From assembly GCA_026387055.1 (NCBI GenBank), contig JAPLML010000559.1:1-7982 (forward strand): a stretch of 7,982 nucleotides of DNA, given 5' to 3'. This document shows positions 1-6,017 of this stretch, piece after piece (the stretch's first letter is position 1; each line of letters begins with the position of its first letter). The stretch comes from Planctomycetota bacterium (GTDB lineage: Bacteria > Planctomycetota > Phycisphaerae > FEN-1346). The notes under the pieces were generated by a model, which worked only from the letters and a program-made list of their open reading frames with translations, did not search any database and was not told where the DNA came from. The translations under genes were made by a program, and so were the position numbers.

Positions 1-185
1 CCTTCTCGCGGAGATATCGGCCAACCCCGGGCCCCAAGGCGAGAAAATCATCTGTAACAGTGCTACAGTCTCCTTACGGGAGAGGGTGGTGAAGCCGGGT
101 GAGGGTAATCGGCGTCCGGCGCGGCGGGCAAGCTGTGGCCATGCCCTCCTTCTTGCCTCACGTCATCGGCGTGGTGGCGGCCGCC
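1..185. other. Gene-free left edge of the window
   Basis: No convincing coding sequence is seen on either strand. It is the region downstream of the amidase gene that ends at 186. It contains a small inverted repeat (CTGTA at 52-56, TACAG at 64-68), a longer-range one (TTCTCGC at 3-9, GCGAGAA at 39-45) and the repeat-like motif at 69-105. Neither inverted repeat is followed by a T-run on the minus strand, so I do not call a terminator. An open plus-strand frame starting at 99 runs antisense through the amidase gene and has low-complexity Arg/Ala/Val composition. Confidence 0.5.
69..105. repeat. Dispersed-repeat-like motif with small hairpin
   Basis: The segment reads TCTCC, TTACG, GGAGA (a 5-bp stem) and then GGGTGGTGAAGCCGGGTGAG. 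From general knowledge this resembles a short intergenic element of the 'GGGAGAGGGTGGCGAAGCCG' type that I recall as recurrent in planctomycete and other high-GC genomes. Only one copy is present in the window, so its repetitive nature cannot be shown here. It lies about 80 bp beyond the stop codon of the amidase gene. Confidence 0.35.
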
Positions 186-857
186 CTACAGCCGCCGGAA
201 CAGGTCGTTGTAGCTGAAGTTCCGGCCGGGGCAATCGGTGGGTTTCAACTGGCCGTGGCCGTAGATATGGCTGCGCGAGATGCCGTAGCGGTTCATCACG
301 CAGCGCACCACGCGCGCGAGCGAGTCCATCTGGGCCTCCGACGGGCGCGTGATGTCGAAGTTCCCGACCAGGCAAATGCCGATCCCCAGGTCGTTGTACT
401 CCGGGTGGCCCGCCACCTTCGTGTGGGCGCCGTGCTTCTGCTTCACCCACCGGCTGCCCACCTCAACTTCCCCGTTGCCGCTCAGCGTGCCGTTGCCGAT
501 GACGAAATGGTACCCCAGCTCGTCCCACCCCTTGGCCTTGTGCATGCGGTCGAACTGGTCGGCCGAGCCGGTGGGCGTGGCGCTGTGGTGGACAACGATG
601 AACTGCCAGGCGCGTTCCGCGCCGCCGGGGATCCAGGCGGCCTCGCCCCAGGAGGCGCGGCCGGCGGAAGGCGCCGGCGCGGGTGCCGGGGCCGGCGCGG
701 GCCGGTAAACCGGGGACGGCGGCGGGGTCAGCGTTGCCACCGTTCGCGGGCCGAAGTACGGCGGCGGAGGATTCTCGACCAGGCGGACCTGCTTCTGGCA
801 TCCGCACGCCCACGCCAGTAGACCGAGCGACACAAGGGCCGCCAGCGGCTTGCGCAT
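186..857 (-). CDS. Lipoprotein N-acetylmuramoyl-L-alanine amidase (PGRP / Amidase_2 type)
   Basis: Predicted zinc amidase cleaving the lactyl-peptide bond of peptidoglycan; 223 aa. The start is ATG at 857, preceded by GAGGGG. Residues 1-20 form a lipoprotein signal ending in ACGC, with Cys20 the likelier lipidated residue; Cys18 is an alternative and the lipobox is not ideal. Residues 50-65 are a Pro-Ala linker. The amidase domain covers about 84-220: zinc ligands His90 (IVVHHSA), His201 (IYGHGQ) and Cys209 (TDCPGR), with Tyr116 (ELGYHF) matching the catalytic Tyr of T7 lysozyme/PGRPs. Thr207 replaces the T7 lysozyme Lys, as is common in PGRPs. It is a clear paralogue of the amidase at 3215-3928, sharing WDELGYHFVIGNGT, EVEVGSRW, KQKHGAH and GIGICLVGNFD. 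The gene is 157 bp downstream of the beta-helix gene and separated from it by a terminator, so it probably has its own promoter. Envelope location and remodelling role are inferred. Confidence 0.9.
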   Translation of the reverse strand: MRKPLAALVSLGLLAWACGCQKQVRLVENPPPPYFGPRTVATLTPPPSPVYRPAPAPAPAPAPSAGRASWGEAAWIPGGAERAWQFIVVHHSATPTGSADQFDRMHKAKGWDELGYHFVIGNGTLSGNGEVEVGSRWVKQKHGAHTKVAGHPEYNDLGIGICLVGNFDITRPSEAQMDSLARVVRCVMNRYGISRSHIYGHGQLKPTDCPGRNFSYNDLFRRL

Positions 858-949
858 AATGCCCCTCGCCTCGAACCTACCCCCGCCGCACGCGGCAGCG
901 CCGGCGGCAGCGCCGGCGCGCTCCCCTCCCGCGATTGTGCGTTTCCGCG

Positions 950-955
950 ATTATC
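950..955 (-). promoter_or_regulatory. Candidate -10 element for the amidase gene at 186-857
   Basis: On the minus strand this reads GATAAT, five of six bases matching the sigma-70 -10 consensus. It lies in the only AT-richer stretch of the 858-981 spacer. No good -35 hexamer is found 16-19 bp upstream (the sequence there is around GTCAAGGC). It would give a leader of roughly 85 nt. It fits the terminator just upstream, which implies a fresh start of transcription for the amidase, but the call rests on one hexamer. Confidence 0.25.
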
Positions 956-981
956 GGACGTTCCACCGCCGGGCCTTGACG

Positions 982-1005
982 AAAAGCGCCGGTTCTTTTC
1001 GGCGC
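982..1005 (-). terminator. Intrinsic terminator of the beta-helix gene
   Basis: Read on the minus strand: GCGCCG, loop AAAAGAAC, CGGCGC, then TTTTCG. This is a perfect 6-bp GC stem with an 8-nt loop and a four-T tract, beginning about 10 nt after the TGA of the beta-helix gene. It is the only site in the window with the full classical layout. Confidence 0.7.
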
Positions 1006-1014
1006 CGCCCGGCC

Positions 1015-3087
1015 TCACCGAGCCGGCAGCATCGCCCGGTACTCATCCTTCTGAAGGCCGATCTTCTCCATCGGGATCGGCCTGAAGCCCATCTTGAGCG
1101 CCGGCGACTCCGGCCGGAGCCGGAAATCCCCGGCGGCGGCATCCACGAACAGCGGGTCCTGGTCCGTCAGGTTGTTCGCCGCCCGGAGCATCTCCGGCTT
1201 GGCGTGCCACACGACGTCCATCCACTTGCCGCCCCAGAACACGTTGCCGGCCACGAGGTTCCCCTCCGGCGGCACGCCGCCGTCGCCGGCAAGGTAGCCG
1301 TCCAGTTCGGCCAGCTCGGGATACTTCGTGCTGTACGGCGGCTGCTTGGGGTTCATCTCCGCCAGATGCTTCCTCATCGTCTGGTAGACCATGTTATGCC
1401 ACACGGGCGATTGATCAAGCCCCCGCCCGTCCACGTGCACCGCCGGGTTACAGTCGACGAAGACGTTGTTCTCGACGCGGTTGTGCCGCCCGCCGCCGAT
1501 GAAGGCCGCGCGCTGCACCTTGTGGAACACGTTGCCCACGATCGCCGCGCCGCCGGAGCAGTCGTCCATATATACACCCATCGACCCCATGCCCACCCCG
1601 CCCGTGTGGTGGATGTAGTTGTACCGGATGGCGTTGCCGAGGTACGTCCAGTCGCGGCCGGTGTAGATGGCCCCCACGTCGCCGGTCTCCAGGCACACGT
1701 GGTGGATCTCGTTGTACTCGATCGCGTGCTCGTTGCCGCCGAAGAGGATGGCGCAGTGCGGATGGTCGTGGATGAGGTTGTGCGCCACGCGGATGCCGAC
1801 GCCGCCGGCCTGGACCGCCGGCACGTAGCACTTCGACCATCGCCCGATGTGGTGCAGGTGGTTGTTGTCGACAACGTGTCCGCCGGGGGCGAGCGTCTTG
1901 CGGTCGCCTCCGGAAACGCGCACGCCGGCGTCGCCCGTCTCGTAGACGTCGCAGCCCGTCACGCGGTGGTCCTGGCCGCCCGAGATCACCACGGCGTCGT
2001 TGCCGACGTTCCGCAGGACGCAGCCGCCGACGAGGTTGCTCCGCCCGCCCGTGATCCGCACGCCCGCGCCGCGGGTGCACTCGAGGGTAAAGCCGCAGAG
2101 CCGCACGTGCTGGACGTCGCGCAGCGACACGAGGGGCCCTTCGACGAGAGACGCCCGCACCTTGCCCTCGGCGAGCGGCGCGGGCGGCCAGAAATACAGG
2201 AGGCCGGTCGCCCGGTCGAGGTGCCACTCGCCCGGCTCGTCCAGTTCCTCCAGGACGTTCAGGAAGTAGAACCGCTGGCCGACCCGGAACCCGTAGTTCC
2301 CGTGGGGCGGCGCGGTCTTCGCGAGGTGGCTATCGAGATCGATGGATACGATCTTCTCGTAGGAGTTCGCCCAGTCCCACGCCCAGTAGCCGTGGACCCA
2401 GACGTCGTCGGCGGTTTTCCATCGGCGGGGCCGGTCGCCCTCGTAGTGGAAGCCGCCGGGAAGCGCCCCCAGCTTCCCGCCGTGCTCGTCGCCGACGGCC
2501 TGCCCTTCGGGGATCGCCTTGATCTTCACGAAGTCCTTGTTCGGCCACCGGGCCACCGGCATCGGCCGGTCCTGGAAGAACACCTCCAGCGCAGCCGGGG
2601 CGGTCGGCCTGCCGAAGCCGCGGGACTTGTACTGGCCGAAGTCCGTGATCCCCTGCGCCCTGAGGTCCGCCTGGAGGACCTTGCCGCGGGCCGCCTCGTC
2701 GAGGCGGCCGAGCACGGCCGCGTCGGTGACGGGCTTGAAGCCCGTGACCTCGCGCCCGCCGACGAGGTGCACCGCCTGGCCTGGGCGGGCGCGGTAGACG
2801 ATCGGCGCTTCGGCGGTCCCGGAATCCTCCGCCGTGAGCTCCAGCGTGGCCTTGAGCGGATAGAAGCCGCCGCCGACCCAGACCGTGACCCCGCCGGCGG
2901 GCAGCGGACCGGACTTCTTGAGCGCGCGGACGGCGTCGCGGGCCCGCTCGAGGCCAGCAAACGGCTGGGCCTCGGTGCCGGGATTGGCGTCCTTGCCGTC
3001 CGTCGCCACGTAGAAGGCGGCCGCGGCGGCCTGAGCGGGCGCCGCGAGCAGCCAGAAACCGAACCCCAAGGCGAACACGAGTTTCAT
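1015..3087 (-). CDS. Secreted right-handed beta-helix protein, GH141-like carbohydrate-active enzyme candidate
   Basis: Predicted exported protein of 690 aa. ATG at 3087 is chosen because it starts a clean Sec signal (MKLVFALGFGFWLLAAPAQA, about residues 1-20). A TTG 30 bp upstream would add ten residues ahead of the signal. Residues 25-110 hold the opening seen in many secreted beta-helix enzymes: FYVATDGKDANPGT, then RARDAVRALK, then APIVYRARPG. Residues about 320-640 are beta-helix coils with repeated N/H-rich turns such as HNLIHDH, YNEIHH, YNYIHHT and ENNVFVDC. The segments ETGDVGAIYTGRDW (Asp470) and GVYMDDCSGG (Asp508/Asp509) resemble conserved acidic sites of GH141-type enzymes (fucosidase/xylanase family). 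That family assignment is from memory and not proven. The substrate would be a complex polysaccharide; a lyase or non-catalytic binding role is possible. It lies between two paralogous amidase lipoproteins and is followed by a terminator. Confidence 0.85.
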   Translation of the reverse strand: MKLVFALGFGFWLLAAPAQAAAAAFYVATDGKDANPGTEAQPFAGLERARDAVRALKKSGPLPAGGVTVWVGGGFYPLKATLELTAEDSGTAEAPIVYRARPGQAVHLVGGREVTGFKPVTDAAVLGRLDEAARGKVLQADLRAQGITDFGQYKSRGFGRPTAPAALEVFFQDRPMPVARWPNKDFVKIKAIPEGQAVGDEHGGKLGALPGGFHYEGDRPRRWKTADDVWVHGYWAWDWANSYEKIVSIDLDSHLAKTAPPHGNYGFRVGQRFYFLNVLEELDEPGEWHLDRATGLLYFWPPAPLAEGKVRASLVEGPLVSLRDVQHVRLCGFTLECTRGAGVRITGGRSNLVGGCVLRNVGNDAVVISGGQDHRVTGCDVYETGDAGVRVSGGDRKTLAPGGHVVDNNHLHHIGRWSKCYVPAVQAGGVGIRVAHNLIHDHPHCAILFGGNEHAIEYNEIHHVCLETGDVGAIYTGRDWTYLGNAIRYNYIHHTGGVGMGSMGVYMDDCSGGAAIVGNVFHKVQRAAFIGGGRHNRVENNVFVDCNPAVHVDGRGLDQSPVWHNMVYQTMRKHLAEMNPKQPPYSTKYPELAELDGYLAGDGGVPPEGNLVAGNVFWGGKWMDVVWHAKPEMLRAANNLTDQDPLFVDAAAGDFRLRPESPALKMGFRPIPMEKIGLQKDEYRAMLPAR

Positions 3088-3180
3088 GAGTTCCCCCGCC
3101 ACGGCGCCCCGCCGCAACCTGCCGGGACCCGGCGCGCCCCTCCTACCATGAAATCACGGCGCCGGCGTGCAGTATCGAGG

Positions 3181-3204
3181 AAAAACGGAGGGCCCGCCGG
3201 CCGT
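3181..3204 (-). terminator. Weak terminator candidate after the second amidase gene
   Basis: On the minus strand, 11 nt past the TGA at 3215, a GC-rich segment with GGCC (3199-3202) and GGCC (3191-3194) can pair. Alternatively ACGG (3201-3204) can pair with CCGT (3185-3188). A run of five T (3181-3185) follows the second pairing directly. The two pairings share bases and neither stem is long, so termination is doubtful. If it is not functional, the amidase and beta-helix genes (127 bp apart) could be co-transcribed. Confidence 0.25.
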
Positions 3205-3214
3205 CCCCGCCGCG

Positions 3215-3928
3215 TCAGCGGGCGATGGCGAAACCCTGTCGGGCGGCGTGGAGCCGCGCGAAGAGCCGGTCGAACGGGAAGCACCGCCCCGGGCACCGCG
3301 TGTCGCCGACCGCGCCGTGGCCGATGAGGTGGGCCCCGTCGATGCGGTAGCGGGCGGCCAGGTACTCGACGAGGCGGCAGAGCGACGCCATCTGGGCCTC
3401 GCTGGGCGAGGACCGGTCGAAGTTGCCGACCAGGCAGATGCCTATACCGAAATAGTTATATTCTTCGTTGTCGCCGACGCGGCAGTGGGCGCCGTGCTTC
3501 TGCTTGGGCCAGCGGCTGCCCACCTCGACCTCGCCGTCGCCGCTGCCCGTGCCGTTGCCGATCACGAAGTGGTAGCCGAGTTCGTCCCAGCGCCGGCCGT
3601 TGCGGTGGAAGTCATCGAACGCGGCCGCGCCCCCCTTCTCGGTGGCGCTATGATGGATGACGATCCACCGCCACGGGCGGCTCGCGCCGTTGGCTTCCCA
3701 CGCGGGATCGTGATCCGGCAAAGCAGGCGCGGGCGGTTTGAGGTCGAGTTTCGGCGGCGGCTCGACGGGCGCCGTGGCCAGCACGCGGCCGGGGCGGCAC
3801 TCGATCGGCCGATACGTGAAAGCGTCGCGCGCCACCGGCGGCGGCGTGCCCAAGACCATCCGGCTGCCCGTGCATCCCACGGAGGCCAGCGCCAGCACCG
3901 CCGCCACCGCCAGTATCCATCGCCGCAT
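3215..3928 (-). CDS. Lipoprotein N-acetylmuramoyl-L-alanine amidase, paralogue of 186-857
   Basis: Predicted peptidoglycan amidase of the PGRP/Amidase_2 fold, 237 aa from ATG at 3928. A GTG at 3931 directly before it, with an equally acceptable distance to the GGGGG Shine-Dalgarno, would add one Met. Residues 1-19 are a lipoprotein signal ending in ASVGC. Residues about 25-75 are a Pro-rich tether. The catalytic domain covers about 85-225 with zinc ligands His92 (IVIHHSA), His204 (IGHGAV) and Cys212 (TRCPGR), and Tyr119 (ELGYHF). All key residues are present, so it should be active. Its start is 15 bp beyond the stop of the upstream gene (3944), whose TGA abuts the Shine-Dalgarno (GGTGAGGGGGAAG), so the two are probably translated from one mRNA. 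Compared with the 186-857 copy it has a longer C-terminal tail. Either copy could be periplasmic and cell-wall-recycling, or act on foreign peptidoglycan; the sequence does not decide. Confidence 0.9.
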   Translation of the reverse strand: MRRWILAVAAVLALASVGCTGSRMVLGTPPPVARDAFTYRPIECRPGRVLATAPVEPPPKLDLKPPAPALPDHDPAWEANGASRPWRWIVIHHSATEKGGAAAFDDFHRNGRRWDELGYHFVIGNGTGSGDGEVEVGSRWPKQKHGAHCRVGDNEEYNYFGIGICLVGNFDRSSPSEAQMASLCRLVEYLAARYRIDGAHLIGHGAVGDTRCPGRCFPFDRLFARLHAARQGFAIAR

Positions 3929-3943
3929 CACATCACTTCCCCC

Positions 3944-4624
3944 TCACCGTACCGGTCCCCGCGGCACGGACAGATGCTCCACCGCCTCGCGCCACGCGTC
4001 GAGCACGTCGGCCCGCCGCTCCGGGCCGCCCGCGCACGGCACGCGGCCCGTGCGGACGCGCAGCCGCTCCGCCGCGGCGGCGATGACCGGCGCCGAGACG
4101 ACCGCGCCTTCCACGCTCGGCCATACCTGCTGGAGCCCCTGGAGCCGCGAGAGTTCGTCCGTCGGCCGGACCCAGAACACCGGCCCCGGCGGGACCCTGA
4201 GGTCCGCCAGCCGGCGCCGGGCCGACGCGTACCCGGCCGCCTCCGCCGCGACAAGGTACACCGCCTGCCGCCCGGTCGCAAGCATTTTGACGGCGTCCAC
4301 GACGTCGCCTTGCGTGGTCGACAGCCACACTGTCCCCGCCGCCTCGGCCTCCCCCATCGGAACGATCGCGGCCGCGTCAAGCCACATCACCGGGGTATCG
4401 GCAGGCAGGACCCAGACCGTGCCACGCCCCAAGGCTCCGAGCGGGGCTTCCATCTCGGACAGGCCGACCGTGTAGTCGTGCCGGCCGGCGCTCAGGCCCG
4501 TCGGGCCAACGGACGCAGACAGACCGCCGCTGGAGCTCCACGTGTGCCCGGTCCAGCCGTCCGGGAACCGCACCACGAGCCGCGTGAAGAGGACGGGCTT
4601 GCCGGTCTCGGCGTCTTCGAGCAC
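3944..4624 (-). CDS. Uncharacterised protein; possible degenerate HAD (LNS2/App1-like) domain, possibly 5'-truncated
   Basis: 226 aa from GTG at 4624. This is the only ATG/GTG/TTG start in the frame before an in-frame TAG at 4742-4744. A weak GAGAG lies upstream. There is no signal peptide or membrane segment, although its neighbours are secreted. Residues 1-58 look like a beta-sandwich (VLEDAETGKPV, PTGLSAGRHDYTV). Residues about 77-190 follow the order of LNS2/App1-type HAD phosphatases: a hydrophobic strand VMWLDAA (78-84), a helix DAVKMLATG, the strand AVYLVAA, and RRLADLRVPPGPVFW matching the usual '..L...G.PpGpvll'. Then come VWPSVEGAVVSAP and IAAAAERLRV, where the family has a GDxxxD loop. 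The second Asp of motif I and the motif IV acids are missing, so a phosphatase activity is unlikely. This fold call is my inference by eye. It forms a likely two-gene operon with the amidase at 3215-3928. The abrupt start beside a repeat region suggests a lost N-terminus. Confidence 0.7.
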   Translation of the reverse strand: MLEDAETGKPVLFTRLVVRFPDGWTGHTWSSSGGLSASVGPTGLSAGRHDYTVGLSEMEAPLGALGRGTVWVLPADTPVMWLDAAAIVPMGEAEAAGTVWLSTTQGDVVDAVKMLATGRQAVYLVAAEAAGYASARRRLADLRVPPGPVFWVRPTDELSRLQGLQQVWPSVEGAVVSAPVIAAAAERLRVRTGRVPCAGGPERRADVLDAWREAVEHLSVPRGPVR

Positions 4625-4677
4625 CCTACTCTCTCGGCCGGAGGGCGGGCGGATCTTCGATGTTTCCGAATCACGTA

Positions 4678-4698
4678 GGCCGGGGCAACGCCCCGGCC
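4678..4698. repeat. Perfect 9-bp-stem hairpin
   Basis: GGCCGGGGC (4678-4686), loop AAC, GCCCCGGCC (4690-4698). The stem is fully GC and the loop is three bases, so it is a strong hairpin on either strand. There is no T-run on either side, so it is not a classical terminator. It sits about 54 bp before the start codon of the hypothetical gene on the minus strand, inside its presumed leader. It resembles GC-rich intergenic palindromes recalled from planctomycete genomes. Confidence 0.7.
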
Positions 4699-4714
4699 CT
4701 TGGCTCTTGATAGC

Positions 4715-4892
4715 CGTGTGCCACGGCCGGCTTGTACGTGTCTAGCGTGGGTGGCATGGTCACGCGCCGTTGCGTGACCGTGCTTGCCCCCCACGTGACC
4801 GTGCACGGCCACGCAACGGCGCGTGACCGTGCCACCCAGCAATCTATTATGACGCTAAACACGTACGCCGGCTTGTCCGGCAGTGGCACACG
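4715..4892. repeat. Large nested imperfect palindrome (about 178 bp)
   Basis: Three successive pairs of arms face each other. The inner pair is 4749-4783 with 4803-4837: 33 of 35 bases complementary, with a 19-nt loop. The middle pair is 4726-4748 (GCCGGCTTGTACGTG...) with 4852-4872 (ACGCTAAACACGTAC...), nearly complementary with a 2-bp gap and one mismatch. The outer pair is CGTGTGCCAC (4715-4724) with GTGGCACACG (4883-4892), perfect over 10 bp. Unpaired insertions at 4838-4851 and 4873-4882 make the right half longer. A small hairpin GCCGG-CTTGT-CCGGC is also present at 4868-4882. It could be two inverted copies of a short dispersed element, a MITE-like element, or a structured RNA. No transposase is present. 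Confidence 0.8.
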
Positions 4893-4896
4893 CACG

Positions 4897-4947
4897 CCAC
4901 TTCAAGGAAGAACAGCCACGGTCAACACGGCCCGCCTGGGCGGGCCG
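4897..4947. repeat. 51-bp direct repeat, copy 1 (after the HtpX paralogue)
   Basis: This is identical over 51 bp to 5967-6017. It begins CCACTTCAAGGAAGAACAGC and ends with the palindrome GGCCCGCCTGGGCGGGCC at 4929-4946, extendable to a 9-bp stem. On the minus strand the palindrome starts 12 nt after the TAA of the HtpX paralogue, in the 3' untranslated position. It is followed by TGTTGACCGTGG, not by a T-run. Confidence 0.9.
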
Positions 4948-4958
4948 CAGCACGTGGC

Positions 4959-5918
4959 TTACTGGCCGATGTTGCCGATCGAGCGGAGCCGCTCGATCCG
5001 CTCCTCGATCTCCGGGTGCGCGGACCACACGCCGTCTCCGCCGGCCCGGCGGCCTTCGGCGAGGGTCGGACGGACGATGAACAGGTGGGCCGTCGCCCCG
5101 TTGGCGCCCGCAAGATACTCGGTATCGGTCGCCAGGATCTCCAGCGCGCGGGCCAGCGCCTCCGGATACCGGGTCAGCCGCACGGCCTCCGTATCCGCCA
5201 TGGATTGCCGCTCGCGCGAAACGGCCAACTGGATGAGACGCACACACGGCGGGGCCAGCACCACCGCCAGGCCCACCGGCGGGAGGATGAACAGGAACCA
5301 CACGAGATACCACGCGCTCGAGGGGCCGGTCTCCAGGGCGGCGCTCACCATCTGCTTCATCAGCGCCGAGACCAGGATCATCATGCCGACCATCGTGGCC
5401 ATGACGGTCATCAGGCGCACGTCGTAGGTCTGGATGCGGGCGAGCTCGTGCGCGATGACGGCTTGAAGCTGGTCGCGGTCCAGCCGCTCGCATAGGCCGC
5501 GCGTCACAACGATGACGGACCGCTCCGGCATCAGACCGGCGGCCATGGCATTCATCGCCGGACTGTCGATCACGTAAACGGGCGGCACGGGGCATCCGGC
5601 CGCCACGGCCATCTCTTCCACGACATCATGAAGCACTTGATCCTTGGCCGGGTGGATCGGCTCGGCGCGGCTGGCCGACAGGACCATGCCGGGGCCTCCG
5701 ACGTAGCAGACGACCGCCAGGACCACCGCCATCGCGTGGGACCCCAGCAGCATGGCCAGCACCGCCCGGGTCTCGTGTGCCGCGGTCCATCCCCACAGGG
5801 TCACCACGACGGTGAAGAAAAGGGAGAAGAGAAGGGCCGTGTAGAAGAGCACGAACAGCGCCACCAGGGCCAGGCTCTTGCGCTTGTTGGCGGCGATGAG
5901 GGATTCGAACTGGGCCAT
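4959..5918 (-). CDS. HtpX-like M48 paralogue lacking the metal site (predicted pseudoprotease)
   Basis: 319 aa from ATG at 5918 (MAQFESLIAANKRKS), chosen because the N-terminus matches the neighbouring htpX and GGGGGG lies 10 nt upstream. The open frame before it is intergenic repeat. The layout follows HtpX: two N-terminal transmembrane segments (about 16-42 and 55-80), a peptidase core, two further segments (about 168-195 and 203-225) and a soluble C-terminal part ending RLRSIGNIG. The catalytic motif HEXXH is HELAR at 157-161, so the second zinc His is Arg161 (codon CGC at 5436-5438). The third ligand, Glu in the SRQREYLAD motif of the neighbour, is Gln238 (SRERQSMAD; codon CAA). With two of three ligands gone, proteolysis is very unlikely. 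His157/Glu158, all membrane segments and the C-terminal motifs remain and there are no stops, so the protein appears retained. A regulatory, scaffolding or substrate-binding role beside the active enzyme is my inference. Confidence 0.88.
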   Translation of the reverse strand: MAQFESLIAANKRKSLALVALFVLFYTALLFSLFFTVVVTLWGWTAAHETRAVLAMLLGSHAMAVVLAVVCYVGGPGMVLSASRAEPIHPAKDQVLHDVVEEMAVAAGCPVPPVYVIDSPAMNAMAAGLMPERSVIVVTRGLCERLDRDQLQAVIAHELARIQTYDVRLMTVMATMVGMMILVSALMKQMVSAALETGPSSAWYLVWFLFILPPVGLAVVLAPPCVRLIQLAVSRERQSMADTEAVRLTRYPEALARALEILATDTEYLAGANGATAHLFIVRPTLAEGRRAGGDGVWSAHPEIEERIERLRSIGNIGQ

Positions 5919-5966
5919 GAGCGACGATCCCCCCGTCCCGACAGCCGGGCGCCCGATTGCGGCGCA

Positions 5967-6017
5967 CCACTTCAAGGAAGAACAGCCACGGTCAACACGG
6001 CCCGCCTGGGCGGGCCG
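5967..6017. repeat. 51-bp direct repeat, copy 2 (after htpX)
   Basis: Identical to 4897-4947. In this copy the flanking bases extend the palindrome to CACGGCCCGCC / GGCGGGCCGTG (5996-6019), an 11-bp arm pair around TG. On the minus strand the palindrome starts 8 nt after the TAG of htpX. GCCACGG (5985-5991) can also pair with CCGTGGC (6015-6021), so two mutually exclusive foldings exist. There is no T-run, so if it stops transcription it does so without a classical U-tract. Confidence 0.9.

Larger units (their letters stand above)
4625..4958. other. 334-bp gene-free repeat cluster
   Basis: This gap between the stop of the HtpX paralogue (4959) and the start of the hypothetical gene (4624) holds no credible gene. 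Three elements fill most of it: a perfect hairpin (4678-4698), a large nested imperfect palindrome (4715-4892) and one copy of a 51-bp repeat (4897-4947). The remaining 4625-4677 shows nothing recognisable beyond a possible GAGAG ribosome site. Short open frames here are translations of palindromic DNA and were discarded. Confidence 0.75.

Noticed and set aside
894..917. Tandem 12-bp repeat (GGCAGCGCCGGC twice)
   Set aside because: Two copies of a GC-rich dodecamer in a GC-rich spacer are not informative and no function can be supported.
3085..3117. TTG start at 3117 for the beta-helix gene
   Set aside because: It would put ten extra residues in front of a clean signal peptide; ATG at 3087 gives a standard Sec signal.
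850..3327. Very long open frame on the plus strand (825 codons)
   Set aside because: It is antisense to the beta-helix gene, a typical effect of high GC. Its translation is Arg/Val/Ala/His-rich with no signal peptide or recognisable domain, whereas the minus frame has a signal peptide and family motifs.
3167..4678. Long plus-strand open frame (503 codons)
   Set aside because: It lies opposite both the amidase and the hypothetical gene, has low-complexity Arg/Pro/Ala composition and no domain, and crosses two genes supported on the other strand.
5436..5438. HELAR in the HtpX paralogue as a sequencing error
   Set aside because: A single C/T transition could explain the Arg, but the distal ligand codon is also changed (CAA, two bases from GAG) and the surroundings have diverged as well.
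4897..6017. CRISPR array or attachment-site pair from the 51-bp repeats
   Set aside because: There are only two copies over 1 kb apart, each tied to a gene 3' end, with no integrase, cas gene or regular spacers.
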